Shown: in pieces, positions 23,976 to 35,232 of the stretch
Numbering within the stretch: position 1 is the first letter of the stretch
Layout: every line of letters starts with the position of its first letter
Assembly: GCA_023101885.1 (NCBI GenBank)
Contig: JALPQD010000407.1
Span: 1,046,346-1,110,345 of the forward strand
Direction of reading: 5' to 3'
Source of the DNA: Typhlomys cinereus
Taxonomy: Eukaryota > Chordata > Mammalia > Rodentia > Platacanthomyidae
DNA: 64,000 nucleotides
Notes under the pieces: generated by a model
What the model saw: only the letters and a program-made list of their open reading frames with translations
Told to the model about the DNA's origin: nothing
The model's database searches: none
Position numbers and translations under genes: made by a program

Positions 23976-24084
23976 AACTACAAAATAAATAAATAAACGA
24001 TGTGAGAAACTAAAAGCAATAATGAGCTGTCAGACAATTAATACAATTATTATTATTATTACTTTAATTTTTGATGTCTGGATT

Positions 24085-24462
24085 GTTGCTTTATGATGGG
24101 TACTCTCAGTTTTCTACTTGACCCTGAGAGATAGGCCTCTGGTCATGCCCATAGGAAACTGTTATGGTTGCTGTGAGGGGGGAAGACCGTCCATTGAAGG
24201 CAGGGGCATTCCTCAGGCAGAAGATCCATGATTATGTAGAAATGAAGAAAGCTAGCTACACACAAGAAAGCGAACATGCACCTCTTCATCCATTACTGCA
24301 CGCTCTTGCCCGTGGCTGCACTGTGACCTGTTGCTTCACAGTCAGGCTTCTGTGGCTTTCCTGAAATGATGGATTGCCACCTGGAACTGTGAGGCAGCTT
24401 ACATTTGCTTCTTCTTAGAAACTTTGCCATAGCAATTAAATGACTAAAATATCTTTTTTAAA
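24085..24462 (+). mobile_element. Dispersed non-autonomous element, copy 5 (diverged)
   Basis: The left words TTTCTACTTGACCCTGAGAG and the right words TTTGCCATAGCAATTAAATGAC fit the start and end signatures of the shared family. The interior is diverged. Confidence 0.45.
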
Positions 24463-25670
24463 ATACAGGTTTCATTATCATTTATTTTCTTCAAGCAAAG
24501 CTTACTCTCAAGCCAAACTTTGCATTATAATTTCATGTCATTTTCCTTTGAGAGAGCCCTTCAGACTGCCTGGGCTTCATCTCTAATAGAACTTGAAGGT
24601 ATCTCGGATGGAGGGGTACCAGACTGTCTGTACCGAATGGGGGGAATTACAAAATGACACATTTCAGGTCAATTTGAGGAAATGGAAGATGAAGAGAGAA
24701 CCTAACCATGAGTCCCAGGAAGGTGGACCTGTCAAGTGAAAGTCTCCTTTATCTGACTCAGCTGTAGCCGTGTGAGCTCACATCTGGAAAGCCCACGGGG
24801 AACATGAGCTTCGACGTGTCCTGATGGTGCCTCGGCTTCTTCCTGTGTGTAATCCTCCTACTGTCCTCCTCAGCCTTCCAACCTCATTTTAGCAAGAGAA
24901 CCTTAGGCAGGGCTTGAAGGGAATGGGAACAGTAAGGGCAGAAAACGTGGATAGCAGCGCCGTGAGGGACGGAGCCATAGGCTTGGAAGTGAGATTAATA
25001 TCATGCTGCACTCCGCACTGAGAGCATAAGCAGGAATCCACAATAGACACCAGCGAGAAACAGCTCCTCACACTTTCCAAAGAACTAATCGTGTCCTGAG
25101 GGACAGACTCAGCACCTACCAATGCTCTGATATTAACCTTTTGAGGGGTCACTTCCAACACTGTGAGCCCAACATGCCACCCAGAAAATGTAACCAAGTA
25201 TCAGTTTTGCTTTTCTTCTTGGTCTGCTGTCTTAAATGTCCTTGAACTGCATTTCTCCACCAGGCTTAATTTTATGGGTTGTGGATTACATTTACTGCTC
25301 AGCACTTCTTGCTCAACCCCGGCCAATCGCAGACCTACTGAGTTGTTAACTCACATGGTCAGCACTAATGTCTGAGACTAGTTACACCAAATGCTCCTAG
25401 CATGGCACAATTAACACCTGGCCCCAGAGCATCCCAGTGAAATCAGCACTTTGGTTCTTTCCACCAAGCAAAGCCCCAGGAGGAATGTAGGAATAATGAC
25501 TTGGGTTAACCGTGCTTGTCTTCCGAAGAGTTCACGTTTCTATCCCAATCTGACTACCTCCCTTATCTTGGATAACTGCGTGTGAAAACTCACAAGCAGG
25601 CTACAGAATCACAGAGAAAGACTTCTTCAGGGATACACAGAAAGTCGGTAGGTTAGCCTGCTCTGCTTTA
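24463..25670. other. Unassigned intergenic sequence
   Basis: No gene or repeat that I can name. A 102-codon open frame on the minus strand (24889-25197) has no domain signature. Confidence 0.5.
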
Positions 25671-25674
25671 TGCT

Positions 25675-25960
25675 TTTAATCTTTGTGTGTGTGTGTGTGC
25701 ATATGTTTCACAGTGAACACATGAGTTCAGTCCTCACTTTTCACCTTGTTTTTGAGGCAGGGTCTCTTTGCTGCTGCAAACAGCAGGCTAACTGACTGTA
25801 AACTTATGGGGCTTCTTCTGTCTCTGTCCCCCATCTTGGCACAGGAGTACTGGGGTTACAGCTTTGCGTGAGGTCTGGGGTTTTGAACTCAGATCCTCAT
25901 ACTTCCTTGCTTTCTCCTCATTCCTTTGTTTGGTTTCCTCACTTACTTAGTAAAGTAATA
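25675..25960 (-). mobile_element. B4/RSINE1-type SINE
   Basis: GTGTGTGTGTGTGTGCATATG is the tail. GTTTTTGAGGCAGGGTCTC, GTACTGGGGTTACAGCTTTG and TTTTGAACTCAGATCCTCAT are reversed B1-like and B-box words. This is the composite structure of rodent B4. Confidence 0.7.
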
Positions 25961-26547
25961 GGTGGAAGGTACAGAAAGCTTTAAATTCATAAACATCTCA
26001 AAGCTGCAAGGAACTTTAAAAATCACTTCCTGTTTGCATAGCTATGCCTTGACCATCTTCTCAAAGTTGGCTATAACCTGCCACATGTATGACATCGGAC
26101 TAAAACACCTTCCTCAAGGATTAGCATACCCCCTGCATTGGTTTCAGATGAACAAACCAAGGAAAGTATGTAGGGATTACATTTGGTCTCTGAAAGACAC
26201 TTGTGTTGTTATAAATATAATACAGTCTAAGGGTACAGGTTTGTTTTCTCCGTCAGATAATGAATTATAAGGAAGGAAAGAGCTAAGAAAGCTTACATTT
26301 ATTTTTAAATGGAATACAACAAGACCTGCAGGAAAGGTAAGATAAATGTTGGATATCCTGGCCACTGTGCCTGGAAGAGGAGATTAACATGGAAAACCAT
26401 GTTTAGACTTTGAAAACAAGAGCACAGAAATGGCAAAGAATAGAAATAAAAAAGAAAAGATTCACTCTTCGGGTCTAGTCTATATGAATGGAATTCTTGA
26501 AGCTCCTACTTCTACCTACATCTACAGAGATAAAGGGGAAGAGGAAG
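25961..26547. other. Unassigned intergenic sequence
   Basis: No supported gene or repeat. Confidence 0.5.
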
Positions 26548-26556
26548 GGAGAGAGA

Positions 26557-26621
<65 letters not shown>
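26548..26621. repeat. (GA)n microsatellite
   Basis: About 36 GA units, nearly perfect. Confidence 0.98.
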
Positions 26622-26623
<2 letters not shown>

Positions 26624-27099
26624 TTCTGGGAGGGAAGGTTCAGGTTCCTCCCACCTTTTAAGCCTGTCTCTAGGCGAGTCAGTCACCCCCTTAGAGAATG
26701 GAGGTGTGGACTCCTGGTCAGATGATTGATAGGCCTAGCAGAATTAAATTGAGGATTTTAGTTTTACCAGGGAAATGGAAGACTGAGTTTAGCCAAGTCT
26801 CTAATATTCCACCCTCTGAAGAGGTAACCCTAAAGTCTTTTAGGGGATCAACTAAGATCAACTGAAATTAATTTACAACATGAAATCCTAGAAATCTAGT
26901 ACAGCACCGACAAAACTCATCAACATTTCTGAGTCCTTTCCTCATGCTGTCAGTGCAGCTCAGGGGATATCGCTGAACTGTGAGATGCCTTCATCTCACA
27001 TGCGTAGGAATGTCCTGGTTAAGGATGCCAGCGATTCTACCTAGAGGGAGGCTGTTTGGGGAGAAAATCTGCAGTGTTCTCACCTGGTTCACTCAACCA
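26622..27099. other. Unassigned intergenic sequence
   Basis: No gene or clear repeat. Confidence 0.5.
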
Positions 27100-27590
27100 T
27101 CTCTTCCTCCCACTGTTGCTATGAACCGAACAGAGTGGTTGACAAATTTCCGATATCAAAACCAGCTGTCAGAACAACATAGGGTAATAGCTGTCCTTGT
27201 CAAATGCAGCAGCTAATTCACCTGACTGTCAATGCTGAGATAATTGATAGACTCTGTATTCTGGCTGAGTAATGAAAGTTGAAGGCATTACTAAGTCCAC
27301 TTCACCTCTTCCCATGTCTTATAGTGGAACTGAGGCTGTCAGAGCTGGACAGTATCAATAAACTCCTGCCGAAATTAAAGTCTGACTTTCAAAAGCGTGT
27401 GGGGGCAGTGGGAGGGAGTATTTCCAATCAGCCAAACCTGTGTTTATGTAATCACTTGTCCAGCATATGATCAGACAAGACTGAGAGGAAAATGGCAGGG
27501 AGATAAACATTCAGCAGTTTGCATGCAGACATGATTCAACCTCTTGACATTGGAGAATGCCATTTAAGATCAAACTATTTACCTAGAGGT
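27100..27590. promoter_or_regulatory. Candidate conserved non-coding element
   Basis: Repeat-free, with words such as AAAACCAGCTGTCAGAACA (E-box CAGCTG beside a TGTCA site), CAGCTAATTCACCTGACTGTC and GAGATAATTGATAGAC, plus scattered CpGs (GAACCGAAC, TTTCCGATATC, TGCCGAAATT). Homeodomain and E-box-like words cluster here. This is an inference from composition. Confidence 0.35.
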
Positions 27591-27597
27591 GATGGGG

Positions 27598-28000
27598 CAG
27601 TTAGTTACTGACACCAGCTTGACAGTCGAAGCGAAGGCCAAGTCTTTGGACACACATATGAAGAATTATTTAATTAAAACAAGTTCTAATCAAGCCTGTG
27701 GGAGATTATTTAATTGATGTGGGGAGACACAGCCCACAGTGGGTGAACCAGTACCTGGGCAGGTGGGTAACATGGAGAGACTTTGGCAGACTAGTAAATT
27801 GGAAAATGTGTCCTTCTCTCTGTTTTTCCTGGGGGTATGGTGTGATCGGTTTCCTCGGCTCATGGTATTAGTCCATTTGTCTTGCTGATGGACTGCCACC
27901 AGGAACCGGAAGCTGGAATAAACCCCTTATGTGGGGATAAGTTGTTTGATTATGTATTTATATCAGCAACAGAAGAGTAACCAGAACAAGTGGAAAAAAG
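27598..28000 (+). mobile_element. Dispersed non-autonomous element, copy 6
   Basis: It starts ACTGACACCAGCTTGACAG and ends with GCTGGAATAAACCCCTTATG and ATCAGCAACAGAAGAGTAACC. The middle has CACAGCCCACAGTGGGTGAA and CCTGGGCAGGTGGGTAACATGG. A short TTATTTAATT duplication lies inside. Confidence 0.75.
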
Positions 28001-28419
28001 AAGTTTGGATCAAAAGAAATAGATATGAAATATATGGTAGGAAATACTCCTTATTCCTATGACAGGAAAATCGATCAAATGCCAGGCAAAGAGAACATTC
28101 CCATAACTAGAGAGCTTCGCTAACCTGCAATGATATTAAATAAACATGGAAGTCACAGGCCAGAGTTACAAATGGGTAGTGCTGGCAGTGAGCGCCAGGG
28201 TAGCAAAGGGTATGGTAGGTTTTCTAGGAAGAGTCCTTTCTAGAAGGTCAACTAAAACATAAGGGCAAGTAGCTATAATACGCAAAGGCAGGCAGAAGCC
28301 AAATACAAGGGTCCCACAGGGTCTATGTTGATAAATGAAGCTAACTTTTCTACTTGATTTTTTTCTTTACTAATAGACAAGAGATGATGAGCATTGACCA
28401 TCTTTAACCCAAAGGTAAA
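28001..28419. other. Unassigned intergenic sequence
   Basis: No gene or repeat recognised. Confidence 0.5.
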
Positions 28420-28568
28420 AAGTAGCAATAACATTTATTGTGCACTATAGTCAAGGGCATTACTTAAATTTTAATAGCATCTCACCTGGTTCTCACAGCA
28501 ACTTTGTAAGGCAGATGTAAAAATGAGCATTTTAATTTGCACAGGTACTATAACTCAGAAAACAGACT
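28420..28568 (+). mobile_element. MIR SINE fossil
   Basis: AACATTTATTGTGCACTATAG, then TTCTCACAGCAACTTTGTAAGG and AACTCAGAAAACAGAC, follow the MIR order (TTATTGAGCACCTACTATG, then CTCACAACAACCCTATGAGG). Confidence 0.7.
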
Positions 28569-28569
28569 A

Positions 28570-29090
28570 TGATAGTTAGATACAGGTGTCAGCTTGATAA
28601 ATGAAGGCTTGAGCTCTGGGTACATTTGCAAAGAATTAGTAGTGGGGATAACCCTGAGCAAGCTTTTGGGAGATCATCTAATCCATGGGAAATGATCCAG
28701 ACCAGGGTGAGTAGATGATTCCTGGGCAGGTGGATAAAATGGGGAAATCTGACTTAGTAAAGTCTGGCATTCTTCTGCACCCCACTGGGACTGCTGAAAT
28801 GTTCAGCTCTTAAAGTGAGCTAGTAAGACCAGTGAATTTCATGAGCACGAGCCCATTGCTATTTTTTAGCCGATTCAGTGAATTGGTGTACTTCAGCATT
28901 CTTGGATAGACTTGTTATCTGCCCTTATCATGTGGATATGGTTTAGCCATTTCCCTTGGCTCCTGGTATCAGCATGAACTCTTCTGCCTAGCCTGACTTG
29001 TAAGATAATCATAAACCAAAATAACCCCTTTATTCCCATAAGCCATCGAGTCATGAATATATTAGCTATGTGCAGAGGAATCAGCAAGCA
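28570..29090 (+). mobile_element. Dispersed non-autonomous element, copy 7
   Basis: It starts ATACAGGTGTCAGCTTGATA and carries GAGCTCTGGGTACATTTGC and GATAACCCTGAGCAAGC, matching copies at 335 and 38907. The longer middle (about 520 bp in all) suggests a different subfamily or an insertion. Confidence 0.75.
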
Positions 29091-29278
29091 ATGCAGGCTA
29101 TTCTACCTACCACCCACCCCCTACTTTTTTCTCTAACGAGGAAGGAATCTTTCCTTCTGAAAGAGGAGCCAAAAACACTGATCATCTTAATGAAATAATG
29201 ACAGAAAGGAAGATGGTGCATGACCACCACAGCAGTTAGAGTAGGAGGATCGGTGGAGATTTCAGAAGTATTTGGAGA

Positions 29279-29687
29279 GTGACCTGGAGCATTGTAAAGT
29301 AAATCCAGGAGGTGGAGAGAGGGCAAATGTTGCGGAGAACCACGTATCTAAACCCTCTGTCATGTCTTCTACAAAATGCCAGCAAGATCAGGAATGTGTT
29401 TTCAAACCTTTGGGGCTGGTTGCTGTGTGTGATATTGCTCTGAAATGGAGTCATGGGAGCTCCGAGTTGGTGAGCGTTACACTAGAAACACCATCCAGGA
29501 CAAGGACAGAAGGAATTACAGGATTCACTCAACCTTTTGCAGCACATTTGAGAGACTGTTTACAAGCTTTTCTGGAGCAACCTCTTTCCCCATACTTTTT
29601 TCCTTGGATAGTCAGCTGTACCACTAGTTTCCTTAGTCACCTCAAGTTGGAGAGTCTGCCTTGCTTCCAGCAGGAGGGATTTCAAAT
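29279..29687 (+). repeat. Left arm of a close inverted repeat
   Basis: This 409 bp arm matches 30216-30623 in reverse orientation at high identity, with few mismatches and small indels. It starts GTGACCTGG and ends GGATTTCAAA. A shared open segment (MESWELRVGE) in both arms is a by-product of the identity, not evidence of a gene. It is probably one of two copies of an unnamed rodent element. Confidence 0.9.
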
Positions 29688-30215
29688 TCAGACCCCTCCA
29701 TCAAGCCACATATCTGACTTGCAATTTCACTTTTAGTCATCACACAATCTGCTGTTTATCTCCTCGTTTGTCTTAAGAGCCCTTGTTATGCCCCAGGTAT
29801 ATGCAAAGTGTTACCCTTGAGAGGATGAGGGACTTGAATCTTGCTCAAAAACACTATAGGCATCCTTCCTGCCTCTGCCTGTTTTCTTTCTGGTTGTTTA
29901 GCTAGTCCATCACCTTAAGTGGTCATACACCCCATTTGAATCCCTTTTATGGTCAGAGGAGAGAATTCTAAAGGTAACAACTACATTAGCAAAACCATGC
30001 AGGCTGACAGCAAGGGCTCTGTTTCTTGGATTAGTTGACTCCTGGCAGCCTAATTAATACACTGGGTAGTATCTAGGCAGATAGTCTTCAATTTGGATTT
30101 GGCAGGATCGTGCAGATTTTACTAATATGAGGCAGATGCTGTACTGATATGAGGCTTGACGTGAGGTCAGTGTAAGTTTCCTTCACCTTGACTATGACCT
30201 TTAAAACTGTCACTG
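29688..30215. other. Spacer between the inverted arms
   Basis: About 530 bp of sequence with no internal inverted symmetry that I can see. It could be the inside of one element or simply unique DNA between two insertions. Confidence 0.6.
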
Positions 30216-30623
30216 TTTTGAAATCCCTGCTGCTGGAAGTAAGGCAGACTCTCCAACTTGAGATGACTAAGGACACTGGTGGGATAGCTGACTGACCAAA
30301 GAAAAAGTATGGGGAAAGAGGTTGTTGCAGAAAAGCTTGTAAACAGTCTCTCGAATGTGCTGCAAAAGGTTAAGTGAATCCTGTAATTCCTTCTATCTTT
30401 GTCCTGGATAGTGTTTCTAGTGTAAGACTCACCAACTCGGAGCTCCCATGACTCCATTTCAGAGCAATATCACACACAGCAACCAGCCCCAAAGGGTTGA
30501 AAACACATTCCTGGTCTTGCTGGCATTTTGTAGAAGACATGACAGAGGGTTTAGATACGTGGTTCTCCGCAACATTTGCCCTCTCTCCACCTCCTGACTT
30601 TACTTCACAGTGTTCCAGGTCAC
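30216..30623 (-). repeat. Right arm of the close inverted repeat
   Basis: Reverse complement of 29279-29687. Homology stops at TTTGAAATCC on the left and at CCAGGTCAC on the right. Differences from the left arm include CAGCAGCAGG versus CAGCAGGAGG and AAGACCAGG versus AAGATCAGG. Confidence 0.9.
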
Positions 30624-30744
30624 CATTTCTCAGTCACCCTCCAAGAGTCTTCTGTAGAGTCCCCCACTGGAAGCTAATTTCTCTAAAAGCAGAACAGTTT
30701 TTCTTCCTTTCTATGCTTTTCCTTGAAATATTTTACAATCAGAG

Positions 30745-31235
30745 TATTCTATTTTATTTTTTAATTTATTACCTTTTACCTAGTTATATAAGCTCAATGG
30801 GTAAGTACCTTCATCCCCCTCCTTTCCCTTCCTTCTTCCCTTCCCCCATTATCCCTCCTTCCCTCTCTCCTACCCCCTTTCTTCCCTCCTCCTTTATTGG
30901 TTTCCTACCTGATCCCTCCTACTCTCCAGAACAACTGTTTATATGGACTCTGAATTTTCCTCTGAGTGGTCTACACTAGTGAGGGTTCAGGATTGGTGGC
31001 ATACCTTGGGGCCCCTTCAGGAGTTGCCCACTAATATGAGAACTCTGTTATATCTGTCTAACCCCTTGTCTCTAAGGATCCTACTGCCTGCAGCCTCCTT
31101 CGCTTCTCTTGTCTATCGATGGTTTTCCCCATTCTTAGGCTCTTACAATCTTGCTGCCCCCTCTTCTGCAAGGTTCCTTGACTTTAGGATGGAGAGAGAT
31201 CTGGCTGGACTGGTTCTGAAGGAACAACAATGAGA
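30745..31235 (+). mobile_element. Rodent repeat, partner of 10640-11078
   Basis: TATAAGCTCAATGGGTAAGTACC, a long C/T-rich block, CTAGTGAGGGTTCAGGATTGG and CTCTAAGGATCCTACTGCC repeat the order seen reversed at 10640-11078. It directly precedes an L1-like 3' fragment. Confidence 0.6.
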
Positions 31236-31239
31236 GTAT

Positions 31240-31510
31240 TTTTTTAATTCTTTGAAGCTTTCATATATGAACACATTGAATTTATGTTCTCATCCTTTAC
31301 TACCCACCCACACCCCATCTCCCAGCTCACCCCACTTTCATTCTTCCTTCCAGTTCCTACACGCCCCCTGCATGCATCTCATCTGTACTGGTAAATGTCC
31401 TGTGCACTCTGGGATATGAACGACCCACGAGCAGGCAAAATGTTGAGTAAAAAGCTTCTTTTCTCCTTCCAGGCACCAGTCCCAAATCGCCTCTCAGGGT
31501 GGCACTATAT
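31240..31510 (+). mobile_element. Rodent L1-like 3' UTR fragment, copy 2
   Basis: TTCTTTGAAGCTTTCATATATG, a C-rich block, GGGATATGAACGACCCACGAG and CACCAGTCCCAAATCGCC match the order in 20400-20700. Confidence 0.55.
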
Positions 31511-32160
31511 TTATGAAGATCCTTCCTCCTCCATGGCAAAATGTTGATAGACTAGCTATTGTGGAGGTCTAGTGAAAGCAGATATCACTGTACAACGAAT
31601 CACTTCAAGCTGCTTTGTTTTGCTTTGTGTTCACATTGGCCAATGGAAGCTGTTGCATTTGGGAGCTAAATGTGTTGTCTTGCGTGGGCATCACATCCAT
31701 CAATTAATGCTTCTGCCTTCTGCACTAAAGGAATTATCTCCAAGTTCATCTTGATGAATTTTTCTCTCTACCTCATTACCCAGGCTAGATGCAGCAGCCA
31801 GTGGAGACTTTGCTTTTTAATGTTGACCATCTTGCACATGCTGACTCCTTTGAATGCACGCGTGCCTATTTACAGAGGTCCATAACACCTCATTGACTGT
31901 TTTTGCTTTAAAAAACACTCAAACTGCAACCGTCTGCAAGTCCCTTTTAAAATAAAGTCAAACATTATATATGTATTTCTTGAAAATGAAAGCTCTTGAA
32001 TAGGCTTTCAATGCAGAGTTCAAAAGTGGAATTAGACTACTCTAATCTAATTATTCTTCCTTTTTCTGATCTGTTTGCTTAATAGAAAGATGGATACAAT
32101 AGCTAACAGTTTTCTTTATATCTTTCATTGGTTAACATAACCTTTACATTTTAGAGTTCA
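31511..32160. other. Unassigned intergenic sequence
   Basis: No gene or repeat recognised. Confidence 0.5.
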
Positions 32161-32164
32161 GTAA

Positions 32165-32312
32165 ACATTTTTTTTTTTTTTTTTTGGCGAGAGAATCTCA
32201 TGTAGCACAAACTGGCCTCAAACTTTATGTGTTCATGGATGACCTACAGCTTCTGATCCTCTTCCCTCCTCCACCTCTGGTGTGGGGAGATTACAGGTAT
32301 GTAGCACTGTGT
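32165..32312 (-). mobile_element. B1-type SINE
   Basis: A poly-T run (the reversed A tail) is followed by AGAGAATCTCATGTAGCACA, ACTGGCCTCAAACTT and GATTACAGGTATGTAGCACTG, the reversed B1 order. Confidence 0.8.
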
Positions 32313-32824
32313 GCAGTTTACAGTACATTTAATTTTTAAAGCACATTTCCATTCAATGTGTTCATTGCTCCTCAGATGGGCTAAAGTGGCTTTGTTAAAA
32401 GGAGTCTCTCAGCTGCCAAGATTCCTAGTCATTTTTTCATTTATTTCTATGGTACTTACATATTTCAGGTTATCCCAAGAGAATGTAAACTGTATGTAGG
32501 AAAGTAAATCTTTGTCATGCTTGCTTGCACTTGGTATATAATATACTGTTGATGTTGCATTTACTCTACATGTTGCCGATAATTTCATGACCAAAAATTT
32601 AACAGAGAATAAGTAGTTTTATTCTGGTTTAGGAGTCTGGTTGCAGTTCTTAGTCCAGTTTGACAGGAAAGCTCATACCACCACCAGAAGCCAAGGGAAC
32701 TGGCCACATCACCTCCACAGAACTGTTGAGAGAGGGGCAAACCTCACTTTGCTAATGCCATTATCTGTTCAAGTATGCTGAAAAAAGACAACTTATTTAA
32801 TCAGCTCCCTCCATTTCTTTTTTT
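32313..32824. other. Unassigned intergenic sequence
   Basis: No gene. CAGGAAAGCTCATACCACCA near 32665 has no family match that I can name. Confidence 0.5.
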
Positions 32825-33082
32825 AAATTATTTATTCAATTGTGCGTGCATGTGTGTGTGTGCGTGTGTCTATGTATGTGTGTGTGTAGAACCACAGACA
32901 AATTCGGGAACCACCATGGATCGTCTCCACCTCCTCCTTGTTTTACTCTGCTAGGGGATTCACAGGCTCCACCCTACCCCCCCCTTCTTCAGGGTGTCTA
33001 CGTGGGGTCTAGGATCCAAACTCAAGACCTTCTGCCTGCAAGGCAGAGGCTTAACCCTTGAGCCACCTCTCCAACCCCCAGC
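32825..33082 (-). mobile_element. Long tRNA-derived SINE, reversed
   Basis: A GT-rich tail, then AACTCAAGACCTTCTGCCTG and GAGCCACCTCTCCAACCCCCAG at the right are the reversed B box and head of the family seen at 60205. Confidence 0.85.
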
Positions 33083-33864
33083 TCCCTCCATTTCATCCAC
33101 CTGCTGAGGGAATGCCTAACCTACCGTGGGCTGGGTTTCTCTCCATCAGTTAGACAATCCCCTGCAAGGCTGGCTCAGGATTTAACTCCACTACTAATTC
33201 TTTACAAATGTATCCAAATCTGGAGCCTTCAATTGACAACAGTATCTAACTATCATCATTGGGAATATTTGTATATAGATACATAATAATAGAGACTGAG
33301 TACCTTTAATTTCAGGCTAAGTGCTGAGTTACCAGAGAGGCCTTCTTGCCTTTCTAACTAGAGTATGTTCCCTACCACCTGGATATTTCTTCATGGCACA
33401 AAGTCGCCAGTCAATCATCTCCATGACAACTATACATTAGGTACTTGATCACTCCAAGACACATTAGTCTCTTCGTTCCTACCCTAAGTGACTTAGATTT
33501 TTATTTAATTTTTTATTTGAATCTTTGAGTTTTCTGGAGCACATGGAATTTGGGGCAATCTGAGTGCGTGTTCCCCAGGCTATGGTCACTCATATTTTGC
33601 TTCAGAATAAACTGACTTTTATCCCTTTGAGGTGAGAATTGTGATATTTCCATTTACACTGTCGTTGAGGAAAATAGTGACATATAATGAATCAGTTTCA
33701 GATCAGAAAACACCTGTATTGAATGTGCATGTGTCACAGTGATTGCAAAATCCAAGCTACAGTCCCACTTTGCAAGGATAATGAAACCTTATGTTCTTGA
33801 TATTAGTGCACAGGAATCCTGCTGATTCTAAATGTGCTTCTGTATAGTAGTGTAAAATTGTCGA
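33083..33864. other. Unassigned intergenic sequence
   Basis: Mostly unique-looking. GCACATGGAATTTGGGGCAA (33539-33558) matches a short piece at 16097-16118. No gene. Confidence 0.5.
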
Positions 33865-33965
33865 TTTTTAAATAAGGTCTCCTTTTGTAGCCCAGACTAG
33901 CCTTTGACTTCCTGATTCTTCTGCTTCAGTTTTCCTAGTGCTGAGATTAAAAGCTGCACTCAACT
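33865..33965 (-). mobile_element. B1-type SINE fragment
   Basis: TTAAATAAGGTCTCCTTTTG, AGCCCAGACTAGCCTTTGAC and GTGCTGAGATTAAAAGCTGC are reversed B1 words. Confidence 0.8.
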
Positions 33966-34549
33966 TGCTGGAATCTAGAGTCACTATGATGGTATCAGAA
34001 ATGAGAGACTAGGAAGAATTCTATGGCAAGTTCTCCTAAGTTAGACTATGGTAGCAGAACCTCTATGCTCGCCAGAATCTGCCGAGAGGGTCTCACCGGA
34101 AACATTCATTATGGCTCAACACATTCCTGAAATCCCCTTTAGGTTTCTTTTAGCAGGCTTACCGGTGCTTGCTAATGAGCTCATACTCCGCGAAACTCAT
34201 CTGCCAGAGGCTGGGGATGAAGCAGGGAGGTTCTCAGACAGGGAAGTGTGGTTTATTGTACTGCCATCTCCCGACACTGTTGAGATAGGAAACTGAGCCG
34301 GGAGTGGGGAGAGGGGGGAGGAGCCAGTGGGTGTGACTCCATAACATCCCAGGTTAAAGAGTCCCCGGATTGGGAGAAAAAGCGGAGTTTGCTAGGCATT
34401 CAGTTTCCTTAGGGTTCAACCCCCACCCCAGTACCCCTTCTCTTGTTTACAGTGAACCGATTCTAATGGAGCTCCATTTGCAAAAGAAATGTCTCAGTGG
34501 CCCCTGGCCTGCATGCTGGCGCCTCTGCGTACCGAACTGTGCTGGCCTT
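33966..34549. other. Unassigned sequence leading into a GC-rich island
   Basis: No repeat. CpGs start to appear from about 34070 (CTCGCC, GCCGAG, CACCGGA), so the constrained segment may begin earlier than drawn. Confidence 0.45.
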
Positions 34550-35140
34550 CCGAGCAAGGAACTGCCCAGCCCTGGCCCTTTGCGAGGCGGGGCTCAGCGG
34601 GGTAGGGGCGCTAACACGCTGCCCTTGGCAGATGCCCGGCCGGCCGTGGCAATGACCTGGGGCGGGATTTGTCGGAGGAAGGTGGGAGCAGGGGTGTACC
34701 CAGCTGGAAGCCGCCAGTAATTTAACACTCGCAGATGGAGACTGAGGGTGATGTGATACCCCCAGCTGTCTACCGCTGTCGCCTTCAAGGACTCCCCCCT
34801 CTGCTGCCTGGGACTCCCCGCATGCCTTGGGAAGGGCCCGGTGAGGGCGGGGGCGGCCTAATAAAGCAGCTGGTCTATTAGAAGACGAGCTTTGTGGAGA
34901 GTCACACAATCATCCCGAATCCCCCTAATCCCAAACTTTATTGCCCTGGATAATAAGCTTTGGTGGCGACGCTCTGCTGCAATATGGAACTGTCTGCAGG
35001 CGGGAGACACCTGCTGTGTCGCTCAGCCCCCAGCCTGCAACTGCCGCTCACAATTCAGGGGCAGGTGCAGGGCTCAGGCTCAGCTCCGGAGGGAAGGGGG
35101 ACAGCCAAGGGGGCCGGCCACTCTCCCACGGTAGAGTCCA
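34550..35140. promoter_or_regulatory. Strong candidate conserved regulatory island, CpG-retaining
   Basis: This is the most CpG-dense stretch of the window (GCCCGGCCGGCCGTGGC, GGTGAGGGCGGGGGCGGCC, TTTGGTGGCGACGCTCTGC). It includes A/T motifs for homeodomain proteins: CCCTAATCCC with a bicoid/OTX-type TAATCC at 34926-34931, CCTAATAAAG and GGATAATAAGC. It is free of SINEs up to an A22 run at 35211. It could be a distal enhancer or a small CpG island promoter of an unannotated lncRNA. Open frames here are by-products of GC content. Confidence 0.5.
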
Positions 35141-35210
35141 GTCTGTGCTGAGGTCCTCCCGGGGCTTAGAGTCACTGCGGTTTGTGCTGGAGGCTGTGGG
35201 GAGGATTTGC

Positions 35211-35232
35211 AAAAAAAAAAAAAAAAAAAAAA
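35211..35232. repeat. Poly-A run, 22 bp
   Basis: An uninterrupted A22 next to a GC-rich island, with no SINE body on its left. Confidence 0.95.

Noticed and set aside
29445..30457. Shared peptide starting MESWELRVGE on both strands
   Set aside because: It is the translation of the two inverted repeat arms, so the similarity is DNA duplication, not two genes.
34370..34909. Open frames of 116 and 148 codons in the GC-rich island
   Set aside because: High GC lowers stop frequency; no domain signature on either strand.
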